Part shown: positions 12,621 through 25,300 of the stretch, piece after piece | How the letters are laid out: each line of letters opens with the position of its first letter | Position numbering within the stretch: the first letter of the stretch is position 1 | Assembly: GCA_013365365.1 (NCBI GenBank) | Contig: JABVXU010000098.1 | Span: 91,623-155,622 of the forward strand | Direction: 5' to 3' | DNA length: 64,000 nt | From: Cruorifilaria tuberocauda | Lineage: Eukaryota; Nematoda; Chromadorea; Rhabditida; Onchocercidae | Position numbers and translations under genes: made by a program | Notes under the pieces: generated by a model | Database searches by the model: none | Seen by the model: only the letters and a program-made list of their open reading frames with translations | Told to the model about the DNA's origin: nothing

Positions 12621-15069
12621 CGCGTGTCCGCAGCACTCATTGGTGAACGTATTTACTGCAATGATGATAGTCTCTCTAATCCGCGCACTTTTCCTGCGCA
12701 GTATTTCAGATGTGTGATATCGTCGGCAAGGGATCGGAGTGGGCATACGTGATGATTCTATCAGTGATATTGTCAGCTGACTACCTCGTCCATTTGCGAT
12801 ATTGCATCGCATGTTCTTGGTACCTACGTTTTATTCTTCTCTTCCCTGAATTTCCGAGATGTCATGTTCACTTCATCATAAAATTGTCTCGCTCTCTTTA
12901 ACTTTGAATGTGTTCCATGTCCAATTTGAATCCAGTAGCATTATTATCTATCATTAAAAAAATATGCTAATAAAGAGGATGAGAAAAATTAACAAAATAC
13001 ATTAAATAATCTTTTATTATTTTCAGCAATCATAATAGTCTCAGGTATGAGAGTAATTAAGCGATCAACAGCACGAATCAGGAGAGTCACTTAGCAAGCC
13101 AAAAAAAGAAATTTGGTCAATAATTCTATTTGTGATAGAAGGAAAATGTCCATTCGGTATTTTGAAACTTAGCAAATCTCCTCACATTTTGCAAGTCTCT
13201 CTCTCCCTTTTATAACCACCCTTTTGAAGTGTACAATCACAATTCTCTTTCAATGCTGATCCATATTTTCACAATGTACATGCATGCATCCTTCCCTGTC
13301 CTCTTCTTATACCACTTAGCACTAATAATTTGCATATTTGCAGTATTAGTATTATATGTAAATGACTCTGATTAATTGGAATTGAATATGTCGCATGAAA
13401 TGGGTTTGATTTTCACTTAAGTAATGCTGCAGGAGTTATGCTATGAGTTAGTACGACGTTATCCTAATATGACTCATCGTTGTGACAGTGAATCAGTGAT
13501 AGTATATATTTACAGGATGGTACAGTTATTGTTTCATTGCTCATTATCGTCGGTTTCATTGACAGTATCGTTATTATCAGAATTATTTATTACTCCGTCA
13601 CAGCTTTTTCCCAGTTGCACACTAAATTCACCTATTTATTGCTTAGCAAATAACAACGACATCAACAGCAATTTTACTATCATTTCGACAGCAGCTATCA
13701 GTTGCAGTAATTAATCAACGTAACGTCAATTATGGTCTGAAAGATGGCTGTCATCAATGAACAAGCAGAACCGGGCGCATTCTTTATGTGTACCGAAACG
13801 TCACCTCGTTGCTATATCATCCAACGGGTTTGACCTTCTCTTATCTCGTATTTTCTTCAAACGCGTATCTTTTTAGTTAAATATAAATGAATTCTATGAT
13901 TGCTTCATCTAGTTCACATGCCAAGTAGGTGTGCAAGTTGTGGATATTACTATTATAATATAAATCGGCAGTATTGAAAGAACAACTTGATTCATTCATA
14001 AGATCTGACGTTAAGTAAACGGATAACCGGATCAATTCTCTTAACCTGGAAGTTATGAGAGGATGAAGTTTACCATACAATCATCTCTTCAAAATAACTT
14101 CATTGTGAAGAAAACTGAAAAATAATATCCATGGAGCCATAGTCAAACACATTCAATAGACTCTGGTTTCTTGAAATTATTGCTTCTAAAAATATAGGAT
14201 ATTTCCATATTTTGTTATGTTATTCTTTCCCTGTTGTAAGTTAGAAAAGGAAGAAATAAAACGTAGAAATGAAGTAGGAAAAAGAAAAGAGGCGTTCTAT
14301 AGGATAAAAATATCGTTGTCTGTACATTATAAGCTAAGGTAAAAAGTGGACGACCACGAGCATTAGTAAAGTGAGGCATATTGAATCAGAAATATAAATT
14401 GATGATCGGATTTAATATCATCATTAGTCCGTAATCTATGAACTAGATGTTAGCATCAATACAACAGTAACATTATGCTAATCAAGACCGCAAATATTGT
14501 TCTGAAGTTAATTGGAAGAAAAGATTGTTAAGGAAAATAAAAGCAATAAAAACTAATCTTCCGGTTATTTTGTTTTTTAGTTTCATCAAGCCTTTTCTTT
14601 GGATTTTATTTTTAATTATTTTTTCGTACCTTCTTGCTCTATCTCTTTGTGTCGTTTTCTTGCATATGTAAGGCTGATTAATTTTCTTCTCCACTTTTAC
14701 TTAACAAATCAAATTTTTGTTAAAAAAGACATTGAAAAAGCACAATGATACTGAATGCTTAGACTGTTATGCGAACAGTGGTCAGCTGTAGTGGAAAATT
14801 TATTCTGCATTTTCAAAAGCAGTCAGTGAGCCAGTTTCTCATCTCATTTTATCAGAGAAGTTAAAATGGAGAGATTAGTAGGGTTAGTAGGGTTCGTTAA
14901 GATAAGATTCATCTCTTAAGTTCCACTCGATGTTACTGAAATATAAAGCGTGCCGATAAAATTTATTCAAATATTTCTAGCAAACCAATTTTACTGAAGT
15001 AGTCAATCAGATTAAGTGATGTATAGGATAACCCAATAATTTTAGGTAAATTCTAACAGTGTTGATCGT

Positions 15070-18000
15070 ATGTTGGACGATATTATGGTGGCATCTGGTG
15101 AGTGCGATACACCTCCTACACCGATGTTACCGTGGTGGTTTACAGCGGAATGCGAGAATCAACTCTTGGCTGCATCGGATCCACCTCTTATGCAGATGCC
15201 GATGAGTATCTCTGCGACACTACCTACACCACTACCGCCACCACAACCTCAAGTGTCGGTACCTTCTCCATCACTAGCAATGATAGCTCCACTTGCTCAG
15301 CGAATACTTCCAACCACAGACATATCTCAATCTCCTGAACAAATTAAGCAGCAGCTTAAAGCTCAGCTGGAATATTATTTTTCAAGGTAGGTTGCTTCTC
15401 ATGATAAGGAAAACGAATTGTTAATCTGGTTCATAATGTCGTAAAAGCCTTTCTATTCTTGAGGATCTATTTTCAGAGAAAATTTAATGACTGATAAGTT
15501 TTTACGATGTCAAATGGATAACGATCAATATGTACCAATACCAATCATTGCTAGCTTCCCAAAAGTTAAACGACTTACGAATGACTACAATTTGGTTGTG
15601 AAAGTATTGCGAGGTCTTTTTATGATTATTCCAATCACTATGTTAACTTTTTTATCCATTTTCAACTATCAAATTGTTAGGAATGAGTTGAAGTAAAGAA
15701 GATGAAGAATAGCAAAGAACGAATGAAAATCGATATTCACAAACTTAATCGTTTTCTTTTTTCTTCGTGTGCAATCTTAAACAACAAATCTGCCGTCATT
15801 GAGACACAGTAACAAGTTTTCGTTAAATATTTGCCAAAATTTTACTATGTTATTGTTTGCAGAATCATCTCAGGTGCAGGTTGACGAAAAGGGACAGCGA
15901 GTACGAGCAGTTTCAAAACGTTGTACTATTATCCTACGTGAAATACCTGAATCCACTGATGAAAAGGTACTTCGGTTGTTTTCTTTTTTTTTAAATATCT
16001 AATATCCTTTTATTATACGTTAGCTGCATCAGTTTGGTTGACTTTTCTTAATATTTCCACTGTGCATTACTTATTAACGTTCAATGATCTTTCTATACTT
16101 GTCCTTCTGTTGTGTGCCTTCTAAATTTCGTATTTCCATTTTGTATTTTTACAAACGTTACGCAAAATGTGGGTGTTTTTGATGTTCTAGTCCGTGGAAG
16201 TATAACTTATGAGTTATTGCTTCATTCAGCACTTCAGTCATATAAATCTCAAAAAGGATATGAAAAGAATTTCTAATGACTTTTTTCAAAAATTTATAGG
16301 TAGCAAAGGAATTTTATTTAGTGCACTGAAACTGATTATGCTGTGAGAATTTAGGAGGTCGCATCAATGTTCGCTGGTGGACCACCATATCTGAGCCTGC
16401 AATACGGTCTCAATAACAGTTGGTATGTAACGTTCGAATCGGAAGAAGCTACGGAGCGTGCATTCTTGCATTTGCAGAATCTCGGCAAAACTTTCAACAA
16501 TAAACCGATCTGTGTAAGAATTATCATAAGCTGCTGCTTTGATATAGATTTATGTTGCAAGAATTTATGATTCTATTAGCTATTCAGTATGCAGAATTCG
16601 CTGGACAGTGGAATATTACAGTTTTGAATGTAAGTAATGCCGGAATGGTCAAATATGTTAGCTATGTTCCTAAACGTGGCGTTTTGTTTTATAATTTAGA
16701 GAGTTCCGAAATTTGAAATAATCCTTTAATTCCATTAAGAGACATAAACACAGCTGCAGGAAATTATCGTGTTGTATTCCTCCAACACCAGTTCTATATA
16801 TTATTAATATGTATTCATAAGTTAAGCGAACTAATCATTCACTGGTTGATCCAAATTCTAATTTCAAAATTTTCGGTAGTCTTAAGCACTTGTTATTTGT
16901 GTAAAATCCTTGAGTATTATAACTTATCCTTTATATATTAGTAGTTTTAGGCACGAATAAAAACAGGTGGCGCACCATATTCAGAACCGTTGAACTTGAT
17001 TCCGGATCGATCTCCGTCTGTCGTACCTTCGGAAATTTCGGGCGACCCCACGTCTGTCCCAATTGTACCTACCCCTTCACCATGTTCATCCGGTATTGTC
17101 AATATTCATTTTATTTTTTTTTTTTTAGTTTCCTTCGCTACAATGGGAATGAAATTGGTACTTAGTATTACAGATGGTTTCGACTTGGGCCAAATTTTGG
17201 CCAGTTACGGGTACGTACCATGTGCAACTTTCAAGCCTGGTACAACGGTTGTTCATATCACTTCTACTGTCGGTGTAACTCCTAATCGAAGTGTCAATCA
17301 CTATCGATTGCGGGGTGCAGGCACTACTGCACTAAGTAATTCTAATTTTCGAGGTTTGTTTTGTTTCTCATCACTTGTCTATTGACCACCTAGTTAATTT
17401 TGTGGGAAAAGTTTTGAAAATTAAGCCTTTCAGTGTGCCACTGTATCGCCAACCGTATTTTAGGCTCCAGTTCCAGAGCCCGAGCTGGTTTCGTACACAA
17501 TCAACGAGTTTGCACTGGCGATCATCGTGATTTGAGTACAAATAGTAATTACCAACACGGAGGAGGTCGACGAAACAAAAACCATAGTGATACTCATCGT
17601 GATGGTTATCGAGATAGAAACAATGATTCCCTAACTTTTGTTCGTCCTCGTGGCAGGCAGAATCGTCTTAATAATTTTTATTCCGGTCGGTTTCTCAGTG
17701 GATATTTATTTGTTTATTTGTTTATGCGGAGATTTTGTGATAAGGAAGTAAAGTTACAGAAAAGTTAAAAAAGTTACAGAAGTAAGACACCAGTTAAATA
17801 TCAAAATGATCATTACAAGCAAATGTAAAACATTATTCCAGGCATAATGCGAAATAGGACATCAGTTGAATCACAAAAAACTAATCAAAACGGTAACATG
17901 CAGCAGCGTTACGACCATGATCAGTCAAGTGGACGGTAATGTTCTGTATATTAGGTGGAAAAAAATTGTTGGGACTTCAAGAATTTTCTAATTGTATGAG

Positions 18001-18651
18001 ATTCCTAACCCCGAACACTTACAATGCATCACTGACATCTATATTCATCGCTTTATTGTTAGCTAATTGTTTCCAGGAATGTGCAAACGCGGCAGCAGCG
18101 GCGTAAGCAGAGAGATATGCCATCGCCTGGAATTTCTTCTGGGAATAAAAGTATAATATACCCTCCGGTAATTCGTGTAGAAGAAGGCAAGAAAAATGAG
18201 GAGCAACAGTGTTGTTCAAAAATAGCTAGCGATGATGATTCCAAACTGGAAAGGAGCAGTTCTCGTAAAACTGTTGATACGGAATACAGCTTTGAAGAGG
18301 TTGTTGATGAAACATCATAAGACTACTACTAATTCCATCGATTAAATATCATTTTTTTGTTGACAAAATTAATGCAGCGCATAAACAAACGACAGATAAA
18401 GATTTCAGGGTGCGTTTCCTTGTCTTTCTGAAGAAATATCTCCAATGGTGGAGATGAAAGAATCAAAATCGCGGATTAAACCAACATTCAGTTCAGTGGC
18501 AGCTGGTAAAAGAGAGGAGAAGAAGGAAACGAAAGAAAGGAAAAGTTATGCACAGACGTTGAAGCAAAATAATGGGTGGGTCGGATTTCTATATCGGATA
18601 TGTCGATCAGATTGTGAGATAAAGTTCCTAAAGTTTCATATTGTTTCCTGA
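15070..18651 (+). CDS. larp-5: La-related protein, LARP4/5 type
   Basis: Exons: 15070-15386, 15477-15613, 15863-15966, 16355-16513, 16951-17092, 17129-17353, 17464-17685, 17842-17935, 18077-18299, 18409-18651 (621 codons plus stop). After a proline-rich N-terminus (about residues 1-90) the La motif begins QLEYYFSRENLMTDKFL and runs through YVPIPIIASFPKVKRLT. An RRM-like domain follows (TIILREIPESTDE, then WYVTFESEEATERAF and KPICARIKTGG). The C-terminal half is low-complexity and rich in R, N, G, K and E, ending near SYAQTLKQ, which resembles the short C-terminal motif of LARP4 proteins. These proteins bind poly(A) or AU-rich RNA and PABP and stabilise mRNA in the cytoplasm. The first exon's frame stays open from its acceptor at 15046, so a further upstream exon with the true start is possible. 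The last exon may instead splice at about 18575. Confidence 0.85.
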
Positions 18652-21434
18652 TTTAAAGTTAAGCAAGTCGATAACAGAGTAGAATTTTATTGAATATGGT
18701 AATTTTTTTGGATTACGATGAGTCTTGATTTTATTATTCCTACTGGAAAGGATTTGATATGATAGAATTCTTTTCATTTATTTTTCTTTCTCTAAACTTT
18801 ATTTCATGTAAAATATTTTCTCCAGGCTCATTAATGGATTTTCAGGTTGCTGCAAGCATCTTGAACTATTCCCGTGTTGGTCTGCTTTTTGTACTAGCAA
18901 TGGTCTCATCTTTTTCCAGAGATGGAGATAGAGAATCATTTCATTCATCTTTATTAGTATACCTGTCCATTCAATATTTTTTTAGGGAAAAAATTATTAT
19001 TTTTGGGACGAACATGATAGCTTGTATGTGTTGTACTATTACTCGTCTCCTTGTGGCGCACTTCGTTATTCCCGATCTGTTCTTAACGATTATAAACAAT
19101 ATGAATAACTCACGAAATGAGGGTGTTTAACCTTTTTGAGATATAATTGAAGTACGTGTTATCCATTACTGCAGTGTACTTATTTATGTTTCCGTTGAGG
19201 AGGATGGCACAAATGATCTTGAATTTTTGCAAAGGATTCAGGCAGTCAATAATAAGGGAGGCATGTAAAATGAGTTGTTGAAGCTGTCCATATTTTGTAT
19301 TTCAACCGAGAGACACAAGTGAGCAACAAACTGTAGTTATGCTTCCTCAGATTTCCAGATATCTTCAGTAATAATTGTTTTGTGCCACACGGATAGAAAC
19401 GAGTTTTCATCTTTATTGAAATATACTCAGGTGGAATATCAATATTAGTACTTAAATCTGTTTTACTTGATGACAGAAGTAATTACTTTGCGTTCTTCAT
19501 AACTCGTCTCGAAATGGGTTGCCAACCTGTATTTATTGAGGTTAACTTTTGGGTTGATTGAAATAAAAACTTAAACATTTTACATACCGATCTATTCGTG
19601 CATAATCGAAAAAGTAGAAGTGCGAAGGAGGAACAGCTTCCATCTCCTTACAATTTAAGTTATCTTTTTTTGCATGTGTATTTATTGTATAATTATATCA
19701 TTGTTTGTTCATATATACGTAAAATTGATAGTTACTTTTAGCGAAGTGTATTTATTTATGTCGTTTGGTGATAATTGTCAGAATAGCTCTCTGTCTTTGT
19801 ATAAATATTTCATACGCGGTCAAAATTTCTAATGTGATTGATAATTTTCGTTTCCTATCAGCTTAATGTCGATCATACATATTCAGATTTTATTGCGTTT
19901 TGTAATTATATTTTTGTAATCTCGGACTATCTTTTGCTTCTTTTCTATAATTTTCGTTCTTTGTTTCATCATCATTTTCTCTTTTTTATTGTTCACGAGC
20001 AAAATTTGGTGGCTAACAGAAAAAGTTCTTGGTTTTTGATTGGTAATGTTTCTTGATGGTTGGTAGTGGTTTAAGGAACGTGTTGTGAGTGAGAAGAATA
20101 CATCGGAGGAATATGGAAGTAAATAAGAACTCAAATTAAGCTAAGGGACGAAGAATGTCAGACATTTGCGGAAGGTCGTAGTGACTAAAGCATGCAATAA
20201 CAAGATAAAGATGTTTGATTTCATTCATTCTGACAGCGTTGATGTTTTTAGTTAGAAGGTGAAGCTTTAACTTAATTTTACTGAGTGAAATCTAGGGAAA
20301 TTTTCTATAGTACGATTCAGTTTTTAATACTTCAGTCAGTGCAGTGTTTGTTTAATGGTTTATCAATGAAAGATAAAAGCGGGATCAGAGTTCATGGGTG
20401 CAATGCATCCTTGTTTCCCCAACAGTTTTGCATACTTTACTGCATGGACGGCAGCATCATATCCGCTCCACTACATTCTGATTCGCTTTTTCAGAAAAAG
20501 CGAGGTAGACCTACAAATTATCACTAGATCGAAACTGTTATTTTATGGAGTTTGAATTAGTAATTTTGTTGAAAAATCAGAGGAGAAGGATTAAGAAGGA
20601 AAACTGCGACAGGAGACTCGAATTCAGAACAAATGATCGGAACCTAATTTATCATACACATTATCATATACAGTTCAACAACCCCGTTGTACACTGATTT
20701 TACATTTCCAGTCTTGCTTTGAAGTGTACTTTTTAAGCAATGGACGTCCAATTTGTGCTATGTGTATGTTTACGTCTCAACGCAATCTAAACCCCTTTCT
20801 CCACCTGCCAATCGCTTTTCACTTTAGATATGAATTAATGTGATCGATGCCCAAATGACGTATATTTATTGTTTCGACAAAAAAGACGAAATATCATTTA
20901 CATTTGAGAAAACAGTATCCTAAAATAGCTGACAAATTTCAAATTGCAACCCATCTCCTTATCGGTGTGCGTTATATTCTTTTATTATTGACTTTTAATA
21001 ACGACTCCAACAGGCATTTGGTCAAATCTTAAAAAGCCTCAGAAGAAAAGCTTTCCCATATATTGTTCACATGATGGTAAATGCGCAAAATACCAGAAAT
21101 TTCCATAACAAAAATATCATTAGTTGAAAAATACAACGCAAATCAAAGCTTCCCGCATAATTTCAGTGAGAACTACTGCAGCTTGACCTGTCAAAGCTCA
21201 GCTCTGATTACCGGACAATAAAAGTCCACTTTTTTCAAAGATAAATGCAATGAGGTTTCCTCCTGAAATTTTTCTGCAATGTAATGCATCGAGTTATCGA
21301 CCATGTTAGTCACCAAAGATGGGCTTTTGACCGATCGACGATGCAAAACAGGGACAGAAAGATGAGAATTATACATGAATGAGATAACAGTAAGAATAGG
21401 AATCAAAATCGTAATTGTAAATATAACCATAATG

Positions 21435-21509
<75 letters not shown>

Positions 21510-22307
21510 GCGATAATAATAACGATAACAAGAACAATGGAAGATGTATTCATATTTAATTGGAACCCTGTTTTTATAGCGAAGAAGGAAGCCACTGCCA
21601 TTTTCGCCGTGAAATATCGCTAAAACTGCATTACTGCTCTTACACTTGGATATTATTGAAATAAATACGGATATCCTATCCAATAAAATATGTTTCATGT
21701 TGTATCACTATTGAAAATAATTACAGAAGTGAGCATCTGCATATATTCAAAATAGAAATAAATGACGTTCCCACACAACCCAATTAAAATATTGCCCAAA
21801 AATTAAATGGGCAACTAAGCCTCACGACAAAAGGCGGACTAACTATACAATACGTTATTATCAGAAAATAAAGAGCAATTGGCGCACTGAATGATGACTG
21901 CATCAGAAAAGAGCTTAAGGCAAACTTTGAAGACCGTGTACCAATGACGATTAGGACGAGAACAAGCGTATAAACTAAGGCTAACAGTAAGCAACAATAT
22001 TTTCAATTCTCAAATGTTTCTGATCGCTCCAACGCTAATGTCGACTATTTCATCCTGTTCTTTCACTTATATCCCTTCGCGTCGTTCATTATGGATTAGA
22101 AAACGATAAAGTTGATCTTCATGACGTAACAACCTGACCTATGTCGTTTCGCGATGCTTTTGCGATGTGAAGATATAGCGCTACAAAGAGCGAATAACTG
22201 TTCAATAAGAGTGTGGATAACTGTGCAAAGAAATTTTTTGAACCCCGAATGAACAAAGAATAGATGCCAACAATATCCTAGAGTGATAAATACACAAAAA
22301 GAAACTA
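18652..22307. other. Non-coding DNA between convergent larp and pop-1 genes
   Basis: This holds the 3' ends of both transcripts. A candidate AATAAA for the plus-strand larp gene is at 19562-19567. The short frames at about 18.8-20.5 kb are low-complexity and show no domain or splice logic. A long AAT microsatellite lies at 21435-21508. Confidence 0.6.
21435..21508. repeat. (ATA)n trinucleotide microsatellite, about 24-25 units
   Basis: An uninterrupted ATA/TAA repeat of 74 bases, flanked by imperfect units. It creates artificial poly-Ile and poly-Tyr frames on both strands that should not be annotated as proteins. Confidence 0.95.
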
Positions 22308-25300
22308 CTAGCAAATAAGAGGAGTGGTCTGCTGCTCGTTTGATACCTGGTTTAACATTGACCGAGATCTTTCAGCGGCGGCAGCGGCAACAGCAGCAGC
22401 GTCCATATCATTTTCTGAATCAGTATCACGACCGCTCAGTGCACCACCCGCAGCTGGTCCAGACAATGAAGATGGAGTACCAGGGGTTCCTGGCGTTGTC
22501 GAGGAAACCACACCGACTGGTGAAGATGCCTGAATAGTACACAAATACAAATGGGAACTGAGAAAATCTAATATCTCCATAGAACCTTTATCTTCTGCTT
22601 GGAAGACACTGAAAAAATGAGAAAAAGCAAATGCACATTACTGCTAATCTCGGATACTCACAGTCCTACACTAACATGAAAAAGTCCTGAGAACGAATAG
22701 CTACCTTCAAAAACTGATCTCTATCTCTTGAAAAATATAGGATACGAATAAAAATATTATTAACAAGTTATTCAATAATATATACTTCGCGTAAATGACT
22801 CCTCACATATTAAAAAAAAAACTATGGTCACTAACTATATCTATTTCAGATAGTAACTATATATAATAATTTAAAAATCCAAGATGCAAGAAGACTGAAT
22901 GACAAATGGAAGCTCGGATTACCTCTCGATACCAAAGGCATCTCTTTTTCCTCTTGCAGTGCTTGCACCACTGATCCTGATTAACAACACCAAATCTCGC
23001 CCGGCATTTCTTCTGTTCTCCATTATCTACAATTTTTAATTGTTTTAAGATGACAAATTACATTTTAAATATCCGCAGAATGACGAGTGAAATGTATTTT
23101 GATCAGTTCACCCACCAACAGATTTGTCACGTTTCCGTTTTTTCTTCTTATTGATAGCATAATTTTCACGAGCCGACCACCCAGGATACTTCTGCATATG
23201 TTGTTCGCGGTCCGTTTTAGCAAGCTCATAATACCTTTGCTGTTCTTCTTTTGGTAAATCATGCCACCTCCTGCCAAGTTCCTGTAACATTTCCAAGATA
23301 ATGCTTCTATCATAATGAAAAAATCGTTAAATTCGATTAAAAGGATTGTAAACAGAACCAAACAACAGCAAGCGTAATTTAATCCTTTCCTATGTACTTC
23401 AGGCTTTGTTTTAGATTAAATAAAAAGTCCAGCCTAAGCTAACGAGTAACCTTGTTCAGTTCAGCACTTTGTCTTTCTTTATAATCCAATTCTTCCATCA
23501 ATTTCGGCCTATTTTCCTTCATGAACCACATAAATGCATTTAAGGGTTTTTTGATATGCTGTTCCTATAAAAACCGAGATATATAAATTGTTAAATAATA
23601 AATTAAGAAAACCTTGTATATGTGAGTCCTATAAGTCTTCATAAGTGCCAGAAGACTCATCCAAAACTCGCAGATGTAAAAGCAAACTAAACAGACGTTA
23701 ATTGGTTTAGAATATGTCCCAAGAATAATGAGCCTTAAACCACGAAGACTACGCGAAGCCAATTCCATCTCAACAATAAATAAAAGAAATTGTAAAATTG
23801 GAAACAAGTAAGCTGAAATAACACCTACCTTAGTTTTGGGCGGCTTGCTTTCGTTCTTCGCAGCCTTGGTGCTATTACTATTGCTACGTGAGTTACCGCT
23901 CGGTTGCTGTACTAAGTTACTGGCCATGGAGGTGATCGGTGAACCCATCTGAGGTAATCGCATTTGGTTTATTGAATTCAATGGATGCGGAGATGTTGCG
24001 GCCACTGCAGCTGCATTCTGCATATTGCGCATCATTGTAGCTGCCGCTAACGGGTTACCCTTGGAGGTAGCCGCACCCACTCCACTACCCTTCAATAGAC
24101 ACATGCCAATATGGCAACATGTTCTACACCTCGTATCTCTTCCAGAACACCTTTGCCTTTTAAACCCACTGCATTAAACCATTGGTTAACTATTTAATAT
24201 CTCCATTCATTAATACCAAAGGCATAAAACTTAAAAACTGATTAACTAATAAAGCAAAACATACAAACCTGGAATAAAGAACTTGGAGAAGCAGGTCCAA
24301 AAGGGAAATTCCTATACATTTCGAAGGTTGGTGACATAGTTTGAGCAGCTTGCTGCATGACAAATGCTGCATAGGTTGGTGACATTGAACGAGCATCCAT
24401 CGGCCCGCTCGGCATCCTTCCGAATGGCAAACCATATGGAGCCTGATTCTGAAATTCCGAAATCTTTCTCAACCAACATGGAATTTTTAGTTAATTACAT
24501 CATAAATGATTAATAAGTGCGGCAGTGTGTAGTTCACTTCCTATCATCCATTAAAAATTATATCTGCATATCAGCTAAATTATACCGACTATAAGGGAAA
24601 TTAGATTCCCACCATATAGAAGTCTACATTATTTCCAATAACGCCTATTCCTACTCATTTTCAATCTTAAGATAAACTTGAATCAGAAAGGTTCCAGTTT
24701 TTCTCCGCTGTGCAAAAATGCCACCATTATTACAGTCATACTTCTCTGCTCTGAAATTTAATTCATCACTATAAACTTCTTTTATAATTAGAAGACTCGA
24801 GAAATTCTATTAAAATAATCTAAGTCTAACAAATTGGCGTTACTCCTTCTACCACAAAAATGAGAGATATTACATCCAGCATCAATTCCTGAGGAAGTGT
24901 AACCTACTAAATGATTATTTGTAGTGGAATCCATTCGTCTGAAGTTTGAATAATAAGTTAATAAATTTCCAGTGGTACCACATCTTCTGACTTGAAATAT
25001 GTATTGACGAACCTAATTTTGAGTAGAAATAAAAGGTGGTCGAAAAGACATAATGATGCTATTGTATTCTCCCTTTACAAAAAGGAATACACTAATCTTA
25101 TAAGTAAATAACTAAACAGAAATTTGATAAAAAGAAATCACCCACCTAATGTACATATCCTAGATATTCTTTGCATTGAATATGATAATATGCTAACAAG
25201 ATACTAATTTATTGAATACATGCTTGAAGCGGCTTGAATTAGAAACAATGCGATTAATTTACGTGTGAAATATTCCAACTTTACAGTCTTACTGTTTATT

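Larger units (their letters stand above)
8960..15045. other. Six-kilobase non-coding region between sol-1-like and larp genes
   Basis: No convincing exon is visible. The region lies between two divergently transcribed genes, so it should hold both promoters and perhaps 5' exons of the larp gene. It contains several simple repeats, a more GC-rich stretch at about 11.8-12.7 kb with many CpG and alternating purine-pyrimidine runs, and a roughly 25-base direct repeat around 11842-11886 (GCTGATAA...CTCCTGGTC twice). Confidence 0.6.

Noticed and set aside
21191..21698. Long poly-Ile and poly-Tyr frames on both strands
   Set aside because: They are translations of the ATA trinucleotide microsatellite and have no conserved flanks.
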